Source: Micavibrio_A sp041655955 (GTDB lineage: Bacteria > Pseudomonadota > Alphaproteobacteria > Micavibrionales > Micavibrionaceae). From it: a stretch of DNA of 64,000 nucleotides. The stretch's first letter is position 1, and every line of letters starts with the position of its first letter. Of this stretch, positions 16,420 through 25,571 are shown piece by piece. The notes under the pieces were generated by a model. The model had not been told where the DNA came from. It made no database searches and was given only the letters and a program-made list of their open reading frames with translations. Position numbers and translations under genes: made by a program. Location of the stretch: contig JBBAEN010000001.1 of NCBI GenBank assembly GCA_041655955.1, forward strand, positions 806,001 to 870,000, written 5' to 3'.

Positions 16420-16763
16420 GCGACGATAATCAGGAACAGGATATTGCCTATAACGAAATTCACGAGGCCGACGGGGCGCGTGAAGCCGAACAGGAATGGC
16501 CGGTCGGGGAGCCGATGGCCAACGACGTTTCGGCCATTTACGACATTCCGGTGCAAATTTCTGCCGTGCTTGGCCGATCCACAATGCAGGTCAGCCAGCT
16601 TTTGAAACTTGGACGGGGCGCGGTCGTCGAACTGGACAGGAAAGTCGGCGAAGCGATTGACATCTACGTCAATAACCGCCTTGTCGCGCGCGGCGAAGTC
16701 GTGGTTGTCGAAGACAAGCTTGGCATCACCATGACGGAAATCGTGAAATCCGACCGGAGCTAA
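16416..16763 (+). CDS. fliN: Flagellar motor switch protein FliN
   Basis: This 115-residue C-ring protein has a 35-residue acidic N-terminus and a SpoA-type domain at about residues 38-110 (YDIPVQISAVLGRSTMQVSQ, LLKLGRGAVVELDRKVGEAI, YVNNRLVARGEVVVVEDKLG). FliN, with FliM and FliG, sets rotation direction. fliM is not in the window. Overlap with fliH indicates coupled translation. Confidence 0.95.
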   Translation: MSDDNQEQDIAYNEIHEADGAREAEQEWPVGEPMANDVSAIYDIPVQISAVLGRSTMQVSQLLKLGRGAVVELDRKVGEAIDIYVNNRLVARGEVVVVEDKLGITMTEIVKSDRS

Positions 16764-16798
16764 CCCCCCTCACCGAAACCAGCACTGCGGAACACACC

Positions 16799-18238
16799 AT
16801 GCGTTTAATGATCGTCGGCCATCTCGAAGGCTATATCAGCATTGCGGGCAAGATCGCCCTGCAAAAGGGCGCGAAAGTCATTCATTGCGATGATACGGAA
16901 GAAGCGCTTGGCGCGCTTTTGAACGGCAAGGGCGCGGACGTCGTCATGTGCGACGTCAAGCAAAAGATCGGCCCGTTCATCAAGGCGCTTGAGGAAAACC
17001 GCATTGCCGTCCCCGTCGTCGCTTGCGGCATCGGCTCGGACGCGCGCACCGCCGTAAAGGCCATTCAGGACGGGGCGAAGGAATATATCCCCCTCCCCCC
17101 CGACGCCGAACTTATCGCCGCCGTTCTGGAGGCCGTCACGGAAGAGCCGTCCTCGATGATCGCGGGCGACGCCGCCATGCAAAATATCCTGAAGCTCGCC
17201 GATAAAATCGCGCCGAGCGAGGCGACTATCCTCATCACCGGCGAATCCGGCACGGGGAAGGAAGTCATGTCGCGCTACATGCATAAGAAATCCAAACGCG
17301 CGAACGGCCCCTTTATCGCCGTCAACTGCGCGGCCATTCCGGAAAACCTTCTGGAATCCGAATTGTTCGGCCATGAAAAAGGCGCCTTCACGGGCGCGGC
17401 CGGACGGCGCATCGGCAAATTCGAGGAAGCGTCCGGCGGCACGCTCCTCCTCGACGAAGTGTCGGAGATGCACCCGCTGCTTCAGGCAAAACTGCTCCGC
17501 GCCATCCAGGAAAAGGAAATCACCCGCATCGGCTCCAACGCCGCCGTCAAGGTCGATGTCCGCATCCTTGCGACCTCGAACCGCGACCTCGAAGCCTCCG
17601 TGCAAAAAGGCGAATTCCGCGAAGATCTTTATTTCCGCCTGAACGTCGTCAATATCCGCCTGCCCGCCCTGCGCGAACGGCCCAGCGATATCATCCCCCT
17701 CGCCCAGTTTTTCGCCGACAAATATGCGGACGCCAACGGCGTGCCCAAAAAGCGCCTTTCAGAAGAAGCAAAGAATAAGCTCGCCGCCTGCCACTGGCGC
17801 GGCAATATCCGCGAACTTGAAAACGCGATGCATCGCGCCATCCTGATGAGCATAGAAGACGAACTCGAAGCCGATGCCATCCATGTGCAAGACAGCGCCT
17901 TTGCCAATTCCTCCGCCTCCGGCGCAGGCCACCTCAAGGCCCCCGATCCGGCGGGCGTTGGAAAAGCGGGCGCGGACACAGGCCCCCTTTCCGGTACGGG
18001 CGCCGCGGATCCGGCGCAGCCTTCCGCCCCCAAAAACATTGCCGCCGTTGAAACGCTCGTAGGGCGCACCATCGCCGACGTCGAGCGCGACATGATCATC
18101 AACACGCTCGGCCACTGCCTCGGCAACCGCACCCATGCGGCCAACATCCTCGGCATTTCCATTCGTACACTGCGTAACAAACTGGCCCAGTATAAGGATG
18201 AGGGAATCGACGTTCCCGCAGCGACATCCGGTACATAA
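16799..18238 (+). CDS. flbD: Sigma-54 transcription activator FlbD
   Basis: This 479-residue bacterial enhancer-binding protein has a receiver-like N-terminus (1-120), an AAA+ domain (about 125-360) and a Fis-type HTH at the end. Walker A is GESGTGKE, the sigma-54 contact loop GAFTGA is intact, and Walker B reads GGTLLLDEVSEM. The HTH is NRTHAANILGISIRTLRNKL. The receiver lacks the usual acidic pair (MRLMIVGHLEG) and the conserved Lys, as in Caulobacter FlbD, so it probably does not depend on phosphorylation. It should activate late flagellar promoters such as that of flgI, under control of FliX. Confidence 0.93.
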   Translation: MRLMIVGHLEGYISIAGKIALQKGAKVIHCDDTEEALGALLNGKGADVVMCDVKQKIGPFIKALEENRIAVPVVACGIGSDARTAVKAIQDGAKEYIPLPPDAELIAAVLEAVTEEPSSMIAGDAAMQNILKLADKIAPSEATILITGESGTGKEVMSRYMHKKSKRANGPFIAVNCAAIPENLLESELFGHEKGAFTGAAGRRIGKFEEASGGTLLLDEVSEMHPLLQAKLLRAIQEKEITRIGSNAAVKVDVRILATSNRDLEASVQKGEFREDLYFRLNVVNIRLPALRERPSDIIPLAQFFADKYADANGVPKKRLSEEAKNKLAACHWRGNIRELENAMHRAILMSIEDELEADAIHVQDSAFANSSASGAGHLKAPDPAGVGKAGADTGPLSGTGAADPAQPSAPKNIAAVETLVGRTIADVERDMIINTLGHCLGNRTHAANILGISIRTLRNKLAQYKDEGIDVPAATSGT

Positions 18239-18259
18239 TTTGATTGAAAGGATTACCCC

Positions 18260-18553
18260 ATGAACGACGAAACACAGCAAACGGTCATAAAAGATTCCAC
18301 AGACGACAAACAGGGACTCGTAAGAAGCGTCTTCTTTTTCGATTCCATGATCACGCCGAAGATCATCACAATCCTTTACTGGCTCTTCCTTGCGGGCGTC
18401 GTTATCTCCGCCCTCGGAATCATGTTCGGCAGCTTTATCGCCGGCCTGCTGACGCTCGTTTTCGGGGCCATCGGCGCGCGCATCTGGTGCGAGCTCATGA
18501 TGGTTTTGTTCAAGATCAACGAGAACATCCAGAAAATAGCCGACCGTTCGTAA
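18260..18553 (+). CDS. DUF4282-like small membrane protein
   Basis: This 97-residue protein has a polar N-terminus and two hydrophobic segments (about residues 35-56, ITILYWLFLAGVVISALGIM, and 58-80). The phenylalanine-rich entry FFFDSMITPKIITILYW and the ending WCELMMVLFKINENIQKI resemble DUF4282 proteins, whose function is unknown. AAAGGATT precedes the ATG. It lies 21 nt after flbD and 72 nt before flhA in the same direction. A flagellar role is suggested only by position. Confidence 0.65.
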   Translation: MNDETQQTVIKDSTDDKQGLVRSVFFFDSMITPKIITILYWLFLAGVVISALGIMFGSFIAGLLTLVFGAIGARIWCELMMVLFKINENIQKIADRS

Positions 18554-18625
18554 TAAACGGGCCGTCGCCTTTGATGTTGAACGCGGAAAACAGCCGGGAC
18601 AAAAAAGGAGCCGGAACAGGATTAT

Positions 18626-20746
18626 ATGGCACAACAGTCGAGCAATCTCCCCGCCAATAGCGGCATGACACAGGCGAAGGGCGCTTTCGCCGGGATTTTG
18701 CGCGGGGATACGGTACTGGCGCTCGGGCTGGTGATGATCCTCACCTTCATGCTCATCCCCATTCCCACCTTCCTTCTGGATATGGGGCTGGCTATATCGA
18801 TCCTGTTTTCCGTCTTTATCCTGATGCTGACGCTTTCCATCGCAAAGCCGCTGGAATTTTCGACCTTCCCGACCGTCCTGCTGATTTCGACCGCCCTGCG
18901 CCTCGGCCTCAATATCGCGGCGACGCGGCTCATCCTTTCCCACGGCCATGAAGGAACCCAGTCCGCGGGCCATATTATCGAAGCCTTCGGCGGGCTTATC
19001 ATTTCCGGAAGCTATGTCGTCGGCGGCATCGTCTTTGCCATTCTCGTCATCATCAACTTCGTGGTCATTACCAAAGGCTCGGGCCGTATCGCCGAAGTCG
19101 CGGCGCGTTTTTCCCTCGACGCCATGCCGGGCAAACAGATGGCGATCGACTCTGATCTTTCAAGCGGCCTTATCACGGAAGAAGAAGCAAAAATCCGCCG
19201 TAAGGAATTGGAACAGGAAAGCAACTTTTTCGGCGCGATGGACGGCGCGGCAAAATTCGTGCGCGGCGATGCGATCGCCGCCCTCCTCATCGTCTTCATC
19301 AATATTATCGGCGGCATCATCATCGGGACGGTGCAGCAAGGCATGCCGATCGGCGAAGCCGCCGCGACCTATACCGTCCTGACCATCGGCGAAGGGCTTG
19401 TCGCCCAGATTCCGGCCCTCATCGTTTCTATCTCCGCAGGTCTTCTCGTATCCAAAGCGGGCGTCGAAGGCACGGCGGACAAAGCCCTGCTCGACCAGTT
19501 CCAGCGCCATCCGAAAGCCATGGCGCTGACTTCCTCCCTGATGCTCGTCATCGCGCTCGTCCCCGCCATCCCCTTCGCACCCTTCGCGGTGATGGGTTGC
19601 GTTTTCGGCGCGCTCGCCTATGTGTCATGGCAACGGCAGGAGGTGGAAAAAGAAGTCGCCCGTCAGGCAGCCCTGCCGCCAGCCCCTGGTTCACCGGGCG
19701 CGAAACCGGCGGAAGAGCCTATCTCCAAAGCGCTTGCGATGGATATTATCCGCCTTGAGCTCGGCTACGGCCTCCTGCCGCTGGTGCAGGGCGAAGGCGG
19801 CAACAAGGTCACCGATCAAATCAAGGGACTGCGCCGCCAGCTTGCCGAAGATATGGGCTATGTCCTCCCCGCCGTGCGGATTCAGGACAATCTCCAGCTG
19901 CCCGCAAATTCCTATATCGTGAAGATCAAGGAAATCGAATCCGGCAAGGGCGAGGTGCGCGCGGGGATGCTGATGTGCATGGATCCAAGCGGGGAGCCCA
20001 TCACCCTTCCGGGCGAAGCCACGGTCGAGCCGACATTCGGCCTGCCCGCCATGTGGATCGACGAACAATACCGCGAAGAGGCGCTCTTTAAAGGCTATAC
20101 GGTCGTCGATGCGCCGACTGTCATTACGACGCATATTACGGAGCTGGTGAAAGACAATATGGCCGACCTGCTCTCTTATGCCGAAACGCAAAAGCTTTTG
20201 GACGAACTGCCCAAGGAATATCAAAAACTGGTCGCGGACGTGATCCCGTCCCACATGACGGTCGGCGGCCTCCAGCGCATCTTGCAAAATCTTGTGTCGG
20301 AGCGCGTGTCGGTGCGCGACCTGCCCACCATCCTCGAAGGCATCGCCGAAGCCACCGTCTATACCAAGAACATCGCCTATATTACCGAGCATGTGCGCTC
20401 CCGCCTCGCCCGCCAGATTTGCGACGCGAACACGAACGCTTCGGGCTTCGTGCCGCTCATCACCCTTTCGCCCGAATGGGAACAGGCTTTCGGCGAAAGC
20501 CTTCTGGGCGACGGCGAAGACCGCCAGCTCGCCATGGCGCCGACCCAGCTCCAGAATTTCATCAACGCAGTGCGCGAGGAATTCGATAAGTTTACCGCCG
20601 TCGGCGAAGCGCCGGTGCTTCTGACCTCTCCCGCCATCCGCCCCTTCGTGCGCTCGGTCATTGAACGCTTCCGGCCCTCGACGGTAGTCATGTCGCAAAA
20701 CGAGATTCACCCGAAAGCGAAAATCAAGACGCTGGGGCAGGTTTAA
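18626..20746 (+). CDS. flhA: Flagellar export gate protein FlhA
   Basis: FlhA, 706 residues, is the large export-gate membrane protein. Eight or so transmembrane helices lie in the first 340 residues, with the highly conserved FHIPEP-region pattern STFPTVLLISTALRLGLNIA, then MPGKQMAIDSDLSSGLITEE. The cytoplasmic domain that docks chaperone-substrate complexes follows (LELGYGLLPLVQ, HMTVGGLQRILQNLVSERVS). Length is normal. AGGATT lies just before the ATG. Confidence 0.97.
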   Translation: MAQQSSNLPANSGMTQAKGAFAGILRGDTVLALGLVMILTFMLIPIPTFLLDMGLAISILFSVFILMLTLSIAKPLEFSTFPTVLLISTALRLGLNIAATRLILSHGHEGTQSAGHIIEAFGGLIISGSYVVGGIVFAILVIINFVVITKGSGRIAEVAARFSLDAMPGKQMAIDSDLSSGLITEEEAKIRRKELEQESNFFGAMDGAAKFVRGDAIAALLIVFINIIGGIIIGTVQQGMPIGEAAATYTVLTIGEGLVAQIPALIVSISAGLLVSKAGVEGTADKALLDQFQRHPKAMALTSSLMLVIALVPAIPFAPFAVMGCVFGALAYVSWQRQEVEKEVARQAALPPAPGSPGAKPAEEPISKALAMDIIRLELGYGLLPLVQGEGGNKVTDQIKGLRRQLAEDMGYVLPAVRIQDNLQLPANSYIVKIKEIESGKGEVRAGMLMCMDPSGEPITLPGEATVEPTFGLPAMWIDEQYREEALFKGYTVVDAPTVITTHITELVKDNMADLLSYAETQKLLDELPKEYQKLVADVIPSHMTVGGLQRILQNLVSERVSVRDLPTILEGIAEATVYTKNIAYITEHVRSRLARQICDANTNASGFVPLITLSPEWEQAFGESLLGDGEDRQLAMAPTQLQNFINAVREEFDKFTAVGEAPVLLTSPAIRPFVRSVIERFRPSTVVMSQNEIHPKAKIKTLGQV

Positions 20747-20763
20747 CACACGGGGCAAGCGGG

Positions 20764-20853
20764 ATGGGTGGCAAGGCCGCTCCGTTCAGGCCGGAAACCC
20801 TCACGCCGCTTACGCCAGCGGTGACGGACACATGGTGGGCGCAGCAGGATTGA
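20764..20853 (+). pseudogene. Duplicate of the yejA 3' end
   Basis: The 66 nt at 20788-20853 encode RPETLTPLTPAVTDTWWAQQ then D and a stop. They match 61 of 66 nt of the last 22 codons of the yejA gene at 31552-31617 in the same frame, including the stop position. Eight upstream codons from an ATG at 20764 are unrelated. It is too short to act as a binding protein and looks like the relic of a second yejA-type gene or a recombination scar. The rest of the 20747-21013 gap shows no gene. Confidence 0.8.
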
Positions 20854-21013
20854 GAATAATGGGACGATGTGCAAGCCCGCCCTGCCCCCCGCCGCCTCCG
20901 GCAAATCTTATGAAAACAGGAACGATAGGACGGCCCCCCGCAAATATAGACATAACCTCAAAATCTCTTTAGTCTGGGGGAAAGTGATTCTGAAAACGTA
21001 AGAACCAACCACC

Positions 21014-22027
21014 ATGCGGCTTAAATCCTTTACGGCAGGCACCATGAAAGAAGCCATGCAAATGATCCGCGACACATTGGGCGAAGACGCTATCCTATTG
21101 TCAACGCGGGAAGAAAATGGCGGAAAGACCGTGCGCGTGACCGCGGCGGTGGATAAGGACGCCGAGGCCACGATGCCCCGCGCCATCGAAGACATTGTCT
21201 TTGACGACTGGCAGGCCGAAGACGGGAACGACGATTCCATGACGGCGATCGAGGAAATTACCGAAACCATGATCCGCCACGCCGTGCCGGAAGACGTGCT
21301 GGACGCGGTTATCTCCACCGCCAGCATGATAGGGTTTGGCGATTCCCGCGAAATGCTGAACGCCTCGCTGTCGCAAATGTTCGAATTTTCCCCCCTGCCG
21401 TCGAAAAATTACGGGCGGCCCATTCTTCTCGCCGGCCCGCCGGGCGCGGGAAAAACGCTGGCCGCGGCGAAGATCGCCGCGCGCGGCGCGTTGGGCGGAC
21501 AAGATATGGCCGTCATCACGACCGATACGGTGCGCGCAGGCGGGGTCGAACAGCTCGAAGCCTTTACCCGCCTTATGCAAATCGACCTCAAAAAGGCCGC
21601 CAATCCAAAGGAACTCGCGGCGCGTATCGCCGAAGCCAGGGGTGCGGATCAAATCATCATCGACACGGCAGGCGTCAACCCGTTCGACCCTGAAAGCGTC
21701 AAACCCCTCGCCCGCCTTATCCAGGCGGCGGAATGCGATCCGGTTTTCGTCATGCCCGCCGGCATGGACGCGGAAGAATCCGGTGAAATGGCGCGGGTCT
21801 TCAGCATGCTCGGCGCGAAAATGATGGTGCCGACGCGCCTAGACGTGGCCCGCCGCCTCGGCTCGCTTCTATCCGCCGCCCATCAAGGTGGCCTGAGTTT
21901 TGCAGAGTTATCCAACACGGCAAAAGTCGCCGACGGGCTTATGCCCCTTTCGGCGGCGCGCCTTTCCCAACTTCTGATGCCCCGCGCAGAACATGCGGGC
22001 CTCGCCAAAGCAAGAAAAGCAGGGTAG
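21014..22027 (+). CDS. flhF: Flagellar SRP-type GTPase FlhF
   Basis: This 337-residue protein starts with the FlhF B-domain signature (MRLKSFTAGTMKEAMQMIRD, then LGEDAILLSTREENGG). The SRP-like GTPase domain carries the P-loop GPPGAGKT at about residues 141-148, DTVRAGGVEQL (the SRP DTxRxxAxEQL motif), IIIDTAGV, and the specificity region TRLDVARRLG, where the usual TKxD is TRLD. FlhF marks the pole for flagellum assembly in many bacteria. FlhG follows after 4 nt. Confidence 0.93.
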   Translation: MRLKSFTAGTMKEAMQMIRDTLGEDAILLSTREENGGKTVRVTAAVDKDAEATMPRAIEDIVFDDWQAEDGNDDSMTAIEEITETMIRHAVPEDVLDAVISTASMIGFGDSREMLNASLSQMFEFSPLPSKNYGRPILLAGPPGAGKTLAAAKIAARGALGGQDMAVITTDTVRAGGVEQLEAFTRLMQIDLKKAANPKELAARIAEARGADQIIIDTAGVNPFDPESVKPLARLIQAAECDPVFVMPAGMDAEESGEMARVFSMLGAKMMVPTRLDVARRLGSLLSAAHQGGLSFAELSNTAKVADGLMPLSAARLSQLLMPRAEHAGLAKARKAG

Positions 22028-22031
22028 AATC

Positions 22032-22928
22032 ATGGCCGACATGACAACCGCAGAAAGAAATTCCGGCGACGCCGCCAAGGCCAATACGCCCGCCAGCCCC
22101 CAGACACCGGCAACCGGCATGGGTAAAACACCCGTGGCCCCCGCCATGCGCCGCGGCAAGAATATTATCGCCGTGGCGTCCGGCAAGGGCGGTGTCGGCA
22201 AGACGTGGTTTTCGATAACGCTCTCGCACGCCATGGCCAAGGCAGGCAAAAAAGTCCTGCTCTTTGACGGGGATCTGGGGCTTGCCAATATCGACATCCA
22301 GATAGGCGTCATGCCGCGCCGCGATTTGAGCGACGTCGTGCGTGGCCGCATGGGGCTGGATAAAATCATCCACCGCTATGAAGAAGGCGGGTTCGACATT
22401 ATCGCGGGCCGTTCGGGGAACGGCATCCTCTCCGCCCTGCCCGCCCAGCATCTTGCCATGCTGCGCGACCAGCTTCTCGAAATCGCCGATAATTACGATG
22501 TCGTCATCGTCGATCTCGGCGCGGGGATCGACCGGACGCTTTTCATGTTCTGCTCGGCGGCGGCGCGCACCCTGATGATCGTCAATGACGAATCCACATC
22601 GCTGACCGATTCCTACGCCATCATCAAGCGCGGCAGCGCCACGGGGCTTTCCAAACATATCAGCATCATCATCAATCAGGCCGCGAACCTTATCGAGGGC
22701 GAGCGCACCTATAACACGATCAAAAAAGCTTGCGAGAATTTCCTGCGCCTGACGCCGCCGCTCGCGGGGGTCATCCGGCAGGACAGCCGCGTCAAGGAAT
22801 CAATCCGCTACCAGACACCGATCCTCATCCGCTCCCCCAACGCGGACGCCGCCGAGGATGTCCAGAAAATAGCCCGGCATGTCATGGCCGGCCTTGCGGA
22901 AACGCGTAAAACAGCGGCTTCCGCCTGA
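22032..22928 (+). CDS. flhG: MinD-like ATPase FlhG (FleN)
   Basis: This 298-residue ParA/MinD-type ATPase has the deviant Walker A SGKGGVGKT (about residues 55-63). LLFDGDLGLANIDIQIG and VVIVDLGAGID complete the nucleotide site. With FlhF it limits flagellar number. The ATG at 22032 follows AGGG; an upstream in-frame start lies inside flhF and is rejected. The N-terminal 45 residues are Ala/Pro/Thr-rich and less conserved. A C-terminal membrane-targeting helix is not obvious. Confidence 0.92.
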   Translation: MADMTTAERNSGDAAKANTPASPQTPATGMGKTPVAPAMRRGKNIIAVASGKGGVGKTWFSITLSHAMAKAGKKVLLFDGDLGLANIDIQIGVMPRRDLSDVVRGRMGLDKIIHRYEEGGFDIIAGRSGNGILSALPAQHLAMLRDQLLEIADNYDVVIVDLGAGIDRTLFMFCSAAARTLMIVNDESTSLTDSYAIIKRGSATGLSKHISIIINQAANLIEGERTYNTIKKACENFLRLTPPLAGVIRQDSRVKESIRYQTPILIRSPNADAAEDVQKIARHVMAGLAETRKTAASA

Positions 22929-22983
22929 TAATATCCGTCAATCATAGAATGGTTTTTAACCAAAATCCCTTTATACTGAAGGG

Positions 22984-25098
22984 ATGAATAGCGGTTCCGG
23001 AATCACACCCGCATCGCCTGCGGGCGGGGCAATGGCTTCAAACAAGGCGCAGATCGTGCAGATCGTGGCGCTCCCCGACGCGCTCCGCAGCAATGCCCGC
23101 CTCCTCCGCATCGAAGGCGAAGTCGTCCGGCAGAATAATGACGGCTCCACCCGCCTGCGCACGCCATATGGCGATGTCGATATCCTCCTGCGCGGACGCC
23201 AGCCGCAAACGGGGCATAGGCTTGAGATCGATATACCCGCAGGCTCCCCGCCGCGCAGCGCCTCCGTCCGGCACAGCGCCACGCCGCCGCAATCATCGCC
23301 GCGGCAACCATCAGAGCAGCAAGCCCCGCCGCCGCCGCCCCAGAACCAGCCAGCGCCGCCGACCGCCGCGCGGCAGCCGGCCCAGCCTCCCGCAGCAGAG
23401 AGCGGCGGCGCCCCTGTAAAAGATGGCAATACGCAACCATTGCAACCAGCGCTGCTCCCCGCACAAACAAAACCCGGCGCAGCGCCGGCGGCGCAGGCGC
23501 AAACGCCGCAAGCCTCGGGAACGGCTCCGGCAACGGCAGCGCCTCCCGCACAGCCTGCCCCCGCCCTGCCGCCCCTGACGCCGGGGCAGATAGTAACGCT
23601 CCTTCCCGATCCCGCCGGACAAATCATCGCGGCGCAAGGCGCAAAGGCGGAAATGGCCGCCCGGCAGGTGCAAAGCTCCATGGCGCAGTCCCTGCTACAG
23701 GCCGTAAAGACAATCCTGCCGCAATCCCTCGCCGGAACGATTGATAAAATCGCGCCCCCGAAACCATCCGGCGCGGGCAATCAAGCGGCGCCTGCGCAGA
23801 CAGGAACGGGCGCTCCGCCTTTTACGCAAACACTATCTTCATCCGCGCCGCTTCAAAGCGGGCATATTTTACCGCCCCTTCACGCGCAAGTGCTTGCGGT
23901 AACGCTGCCTTCGGGGCAGATATTTACAATGACGCAAAGCCCGGGCGGCGCGGTGCCATTGCAAGCGGCACAGGCTTCGCTCCCAACAAATCCGGCACAG
24001 AACGCACAAGCAATCACGGCGCAACCGGCGGGCGCGCAGAGCGGAACGGGCACGCCCTCCGCCACAGCGGCACAGAACGCGCCGCTCTCCGGCGGCAGCC
24101 AGACCCCGCTCCTGACAGTGACGGTCGAACAGCTTACGGCGCAAAACAAGCCCGTCATCCCGATCCGGATCGACGCGGGCGGCACGGTGCGGAATTTTAT
24201 CATCCAAGCCCCCGCGGCAAGCGTCCCTATCGGCGCACACGTCACGTTGATGCCGCTTTTGGGCACCAACGCGGCGGCGGCGAGTCATAACGGCGCGTTC
24301 CCCGCACCCGCGCCCCAATCCGGCCAGCCTCCCCTGATGCAAGCAGGAACAGGCATGCCGCTTCCCGTCGGCACCGCCGCGCCCGCAACGGTGCCGAACC
24401 TCGCAACCCTGCCGCCCGCATGGCGCGCCGCCCTGCCGCTGATGCAGGTTGGAACGCTCTGGCCCGTCATGGACGATCTGTTCCAGTCCTTCTATCAAAC
24501 GACGCCGCAAGCGGCGCAGATATTGGGCCGCGTCATTCCATCCCCCACGAACCCCGCATCCTTCGGCCCCGCCCTGATGCTGTTCGCCGCCGCCTTGCGC
24601 TCCGGCGATCTTCAGGCATGGATGGGCGATAAAAAGCTCGACCTTCTGGCCAAGACCGGCAAGCAATCCATCATGACGCGCCTGTCGGGTGAAACAGCGC
24701 CGCTGGCGGTGGGAACCGACGCCGCCGCGCATGACTGGAAAAGCCTGCCTATCCCGCTTTTATGGCAGAACGAAATCTCGAAAATCATGTTCCATGTACG
24801 AAAGGAACCGTCCGAAAACGACCGCGACGAAAAGGACACAGGCACGCGCTTTGTGATGGATCTGGCCTTAACCCGCATGGGCGACGTTCAGCTGGACGGT
24901 CTCGTGCGCGGCAACCGCATCGATCTTGTCGTCCGCACGCAAAACGCCATCTCCGCCTCGATGCAGGACGCCATGCGCACCGCCTATGCCAAGGCGCTCG
25001 ACAACACGGCTATTTACGGCGAGATCGGCTTCCAGAGCGGCGGGCAGGGATGGGAGAATATTTTAAAGCGTGAGGCTCAATTAACCTCTTCCGCCTAA
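22984..25098 (+). CDS. Second FliK-like, Pro/Ala/Gln-rich protein
   Basis: This 704-residue protein has a small conserved N-terminus (LLRIEGEVVRQNNDGSTRLR, later LLRGRQPQTGHRLEIDIPAG). About 350 residues rich in Pro, Ala, Gln and Gly follow. The C-terminal domain from about residue 580 includes MDLALTRMGDVQLDGLVRGN then RIDLVVRTQNAISASMQDAM, and has the FliK C-terminal type pattern (a 'relation of length to export switch' family). It may be a second hook-length ruler or a related secreted regulator. It sits between flhG and fliJ. A TATACT element and AAGGG lie just upstream. Confidence 0.6.
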   Translation: MNSGSGITPASPAGGAMASNKAQIVQIVALPDALRSNARLLRIEGEVVRQNNDGSTRLRTPYGDVDILLRGRQPQTGHRLEIDIPAGSPPRSASVRHSATPPQSSPRQPSEQQAPPPPPQNQPAPPTAARQPAQPPAAESGGAPVKDGNTQPLQPALLPAQTKPGAAPAAQAQTPQASGTAPATAAPPAQPAPALPPLTPGQIVTLLPDPAGQIIAAQGAKAEMAARQVQSSMAQSLLQAVKTILPQSLAGTIDKIAPPKPSGAGNQAAPAQTGTGAPPFTQTLSSSAPLQSGHILPPLHAQVLAVTLPSGQIFTMTQSPGGAVPLQAAQASLPTNPAQNAQAITAQPAGAQSGTGTPSATAAQNAPLSGGSQTPLLTVTVEQLTAQNKPVIPIRIDAGGTVRNFIIQAPAASVPIGAHVTLMPLLGTNAAAASHNGAFPAPAPQSGQPPLMQAGTGMPLPVGTAAPATVPNLATLPPAWRAALPLMQVGTLWPVMDDLFQSFYQTTPQAAQILGRVIPSPTNPASFGPALMLFAAALRSGDLQAWMGDKKLDLLAKTGKQSIMTRLSGETAPLAVGTDAAAHDWKSLPIPLLWQNEISKIMFHVRKEPSENDRDEKDTGTRFVMDLALTRMGDVQLDGLVRGNRIDLVVRTQNAISASMQDAMRTAYAKALDNTAIYGEIGFQSGGQGWENILKREAQLTSSA

Positions 25099-25121
25099 AA
25101 CACCGCGCAACCGGTTACGCC

Positions 25122-25553
25122 TTAAATATTCTCATCTTCCTTACGCCGGAAACCCTCGATACCGATCTCGTCAAGTTCGCGGGCTTCCTTGTCGTCCGCT
25201 TCCTTCTTTTCGGCCTTTTCGCGTTCGCGCTGGACGATCTCGATCCGCTTCATGTTGGCGAAAGCCTCGCGCACGTCGTCCTGCGCAATGCGGATGCGCA
25301 TTTCCAGTTTTGATTTTTCCTCGTTGAGCCGCTCTATCATCCTGTGGATGTTTTGCGAAAACCGCCCGAAATAGGCGTACATTTCAAGCGTCCCCGCATC
25401 GTCCAGAACCTTGCGCTCCGAACGGAGCCTGTCGATCAGCATGGTCTTGCCGCGCTCGATCTCCTCGACCTCGCGGTAAAGCCCCGCCAGAAGCTTTTGC
25501 TTTTCATCGACATTATGCCGCCGCAATTTGATAAGCGATTTGAGGTTGGCCAT
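25122..25553 (-). CDS. fliJ: Flagellar export chaperone FliJ
   Basis: This 143-residue protein is almost entirely charged coiled coil (KLRRHNVDEKQKLLAGLYRE, EEIERGKTMLIDRLRSERKV), as expected for FliJ, the stalk-like partner of the FliI hexamer. It lies 18 nt downstream of fliI on the same strand. The C-terminus is very acidic and basic mixed (EREKAEKKEADDKEARELDE). The identification rests on pattern and the fliI-fliJ neighbourhood. Confidence 0.85.
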   Translation of the reverse strand: MANLKSLIKLRRHNVDEKQKLLAGLYREVEEIERGKTMLIDRLRSERKVLDDAGTLEMYAYFGRFSQNIHRMIERLNEEKSKLEMRIRIAQDDVREAFANMKRIEIVQREREKAEKKEADDKEARELDEIGIEGFRRKEDENI

Positions 25554-25571
25554 GCTTTACGCGCCTTCCCC

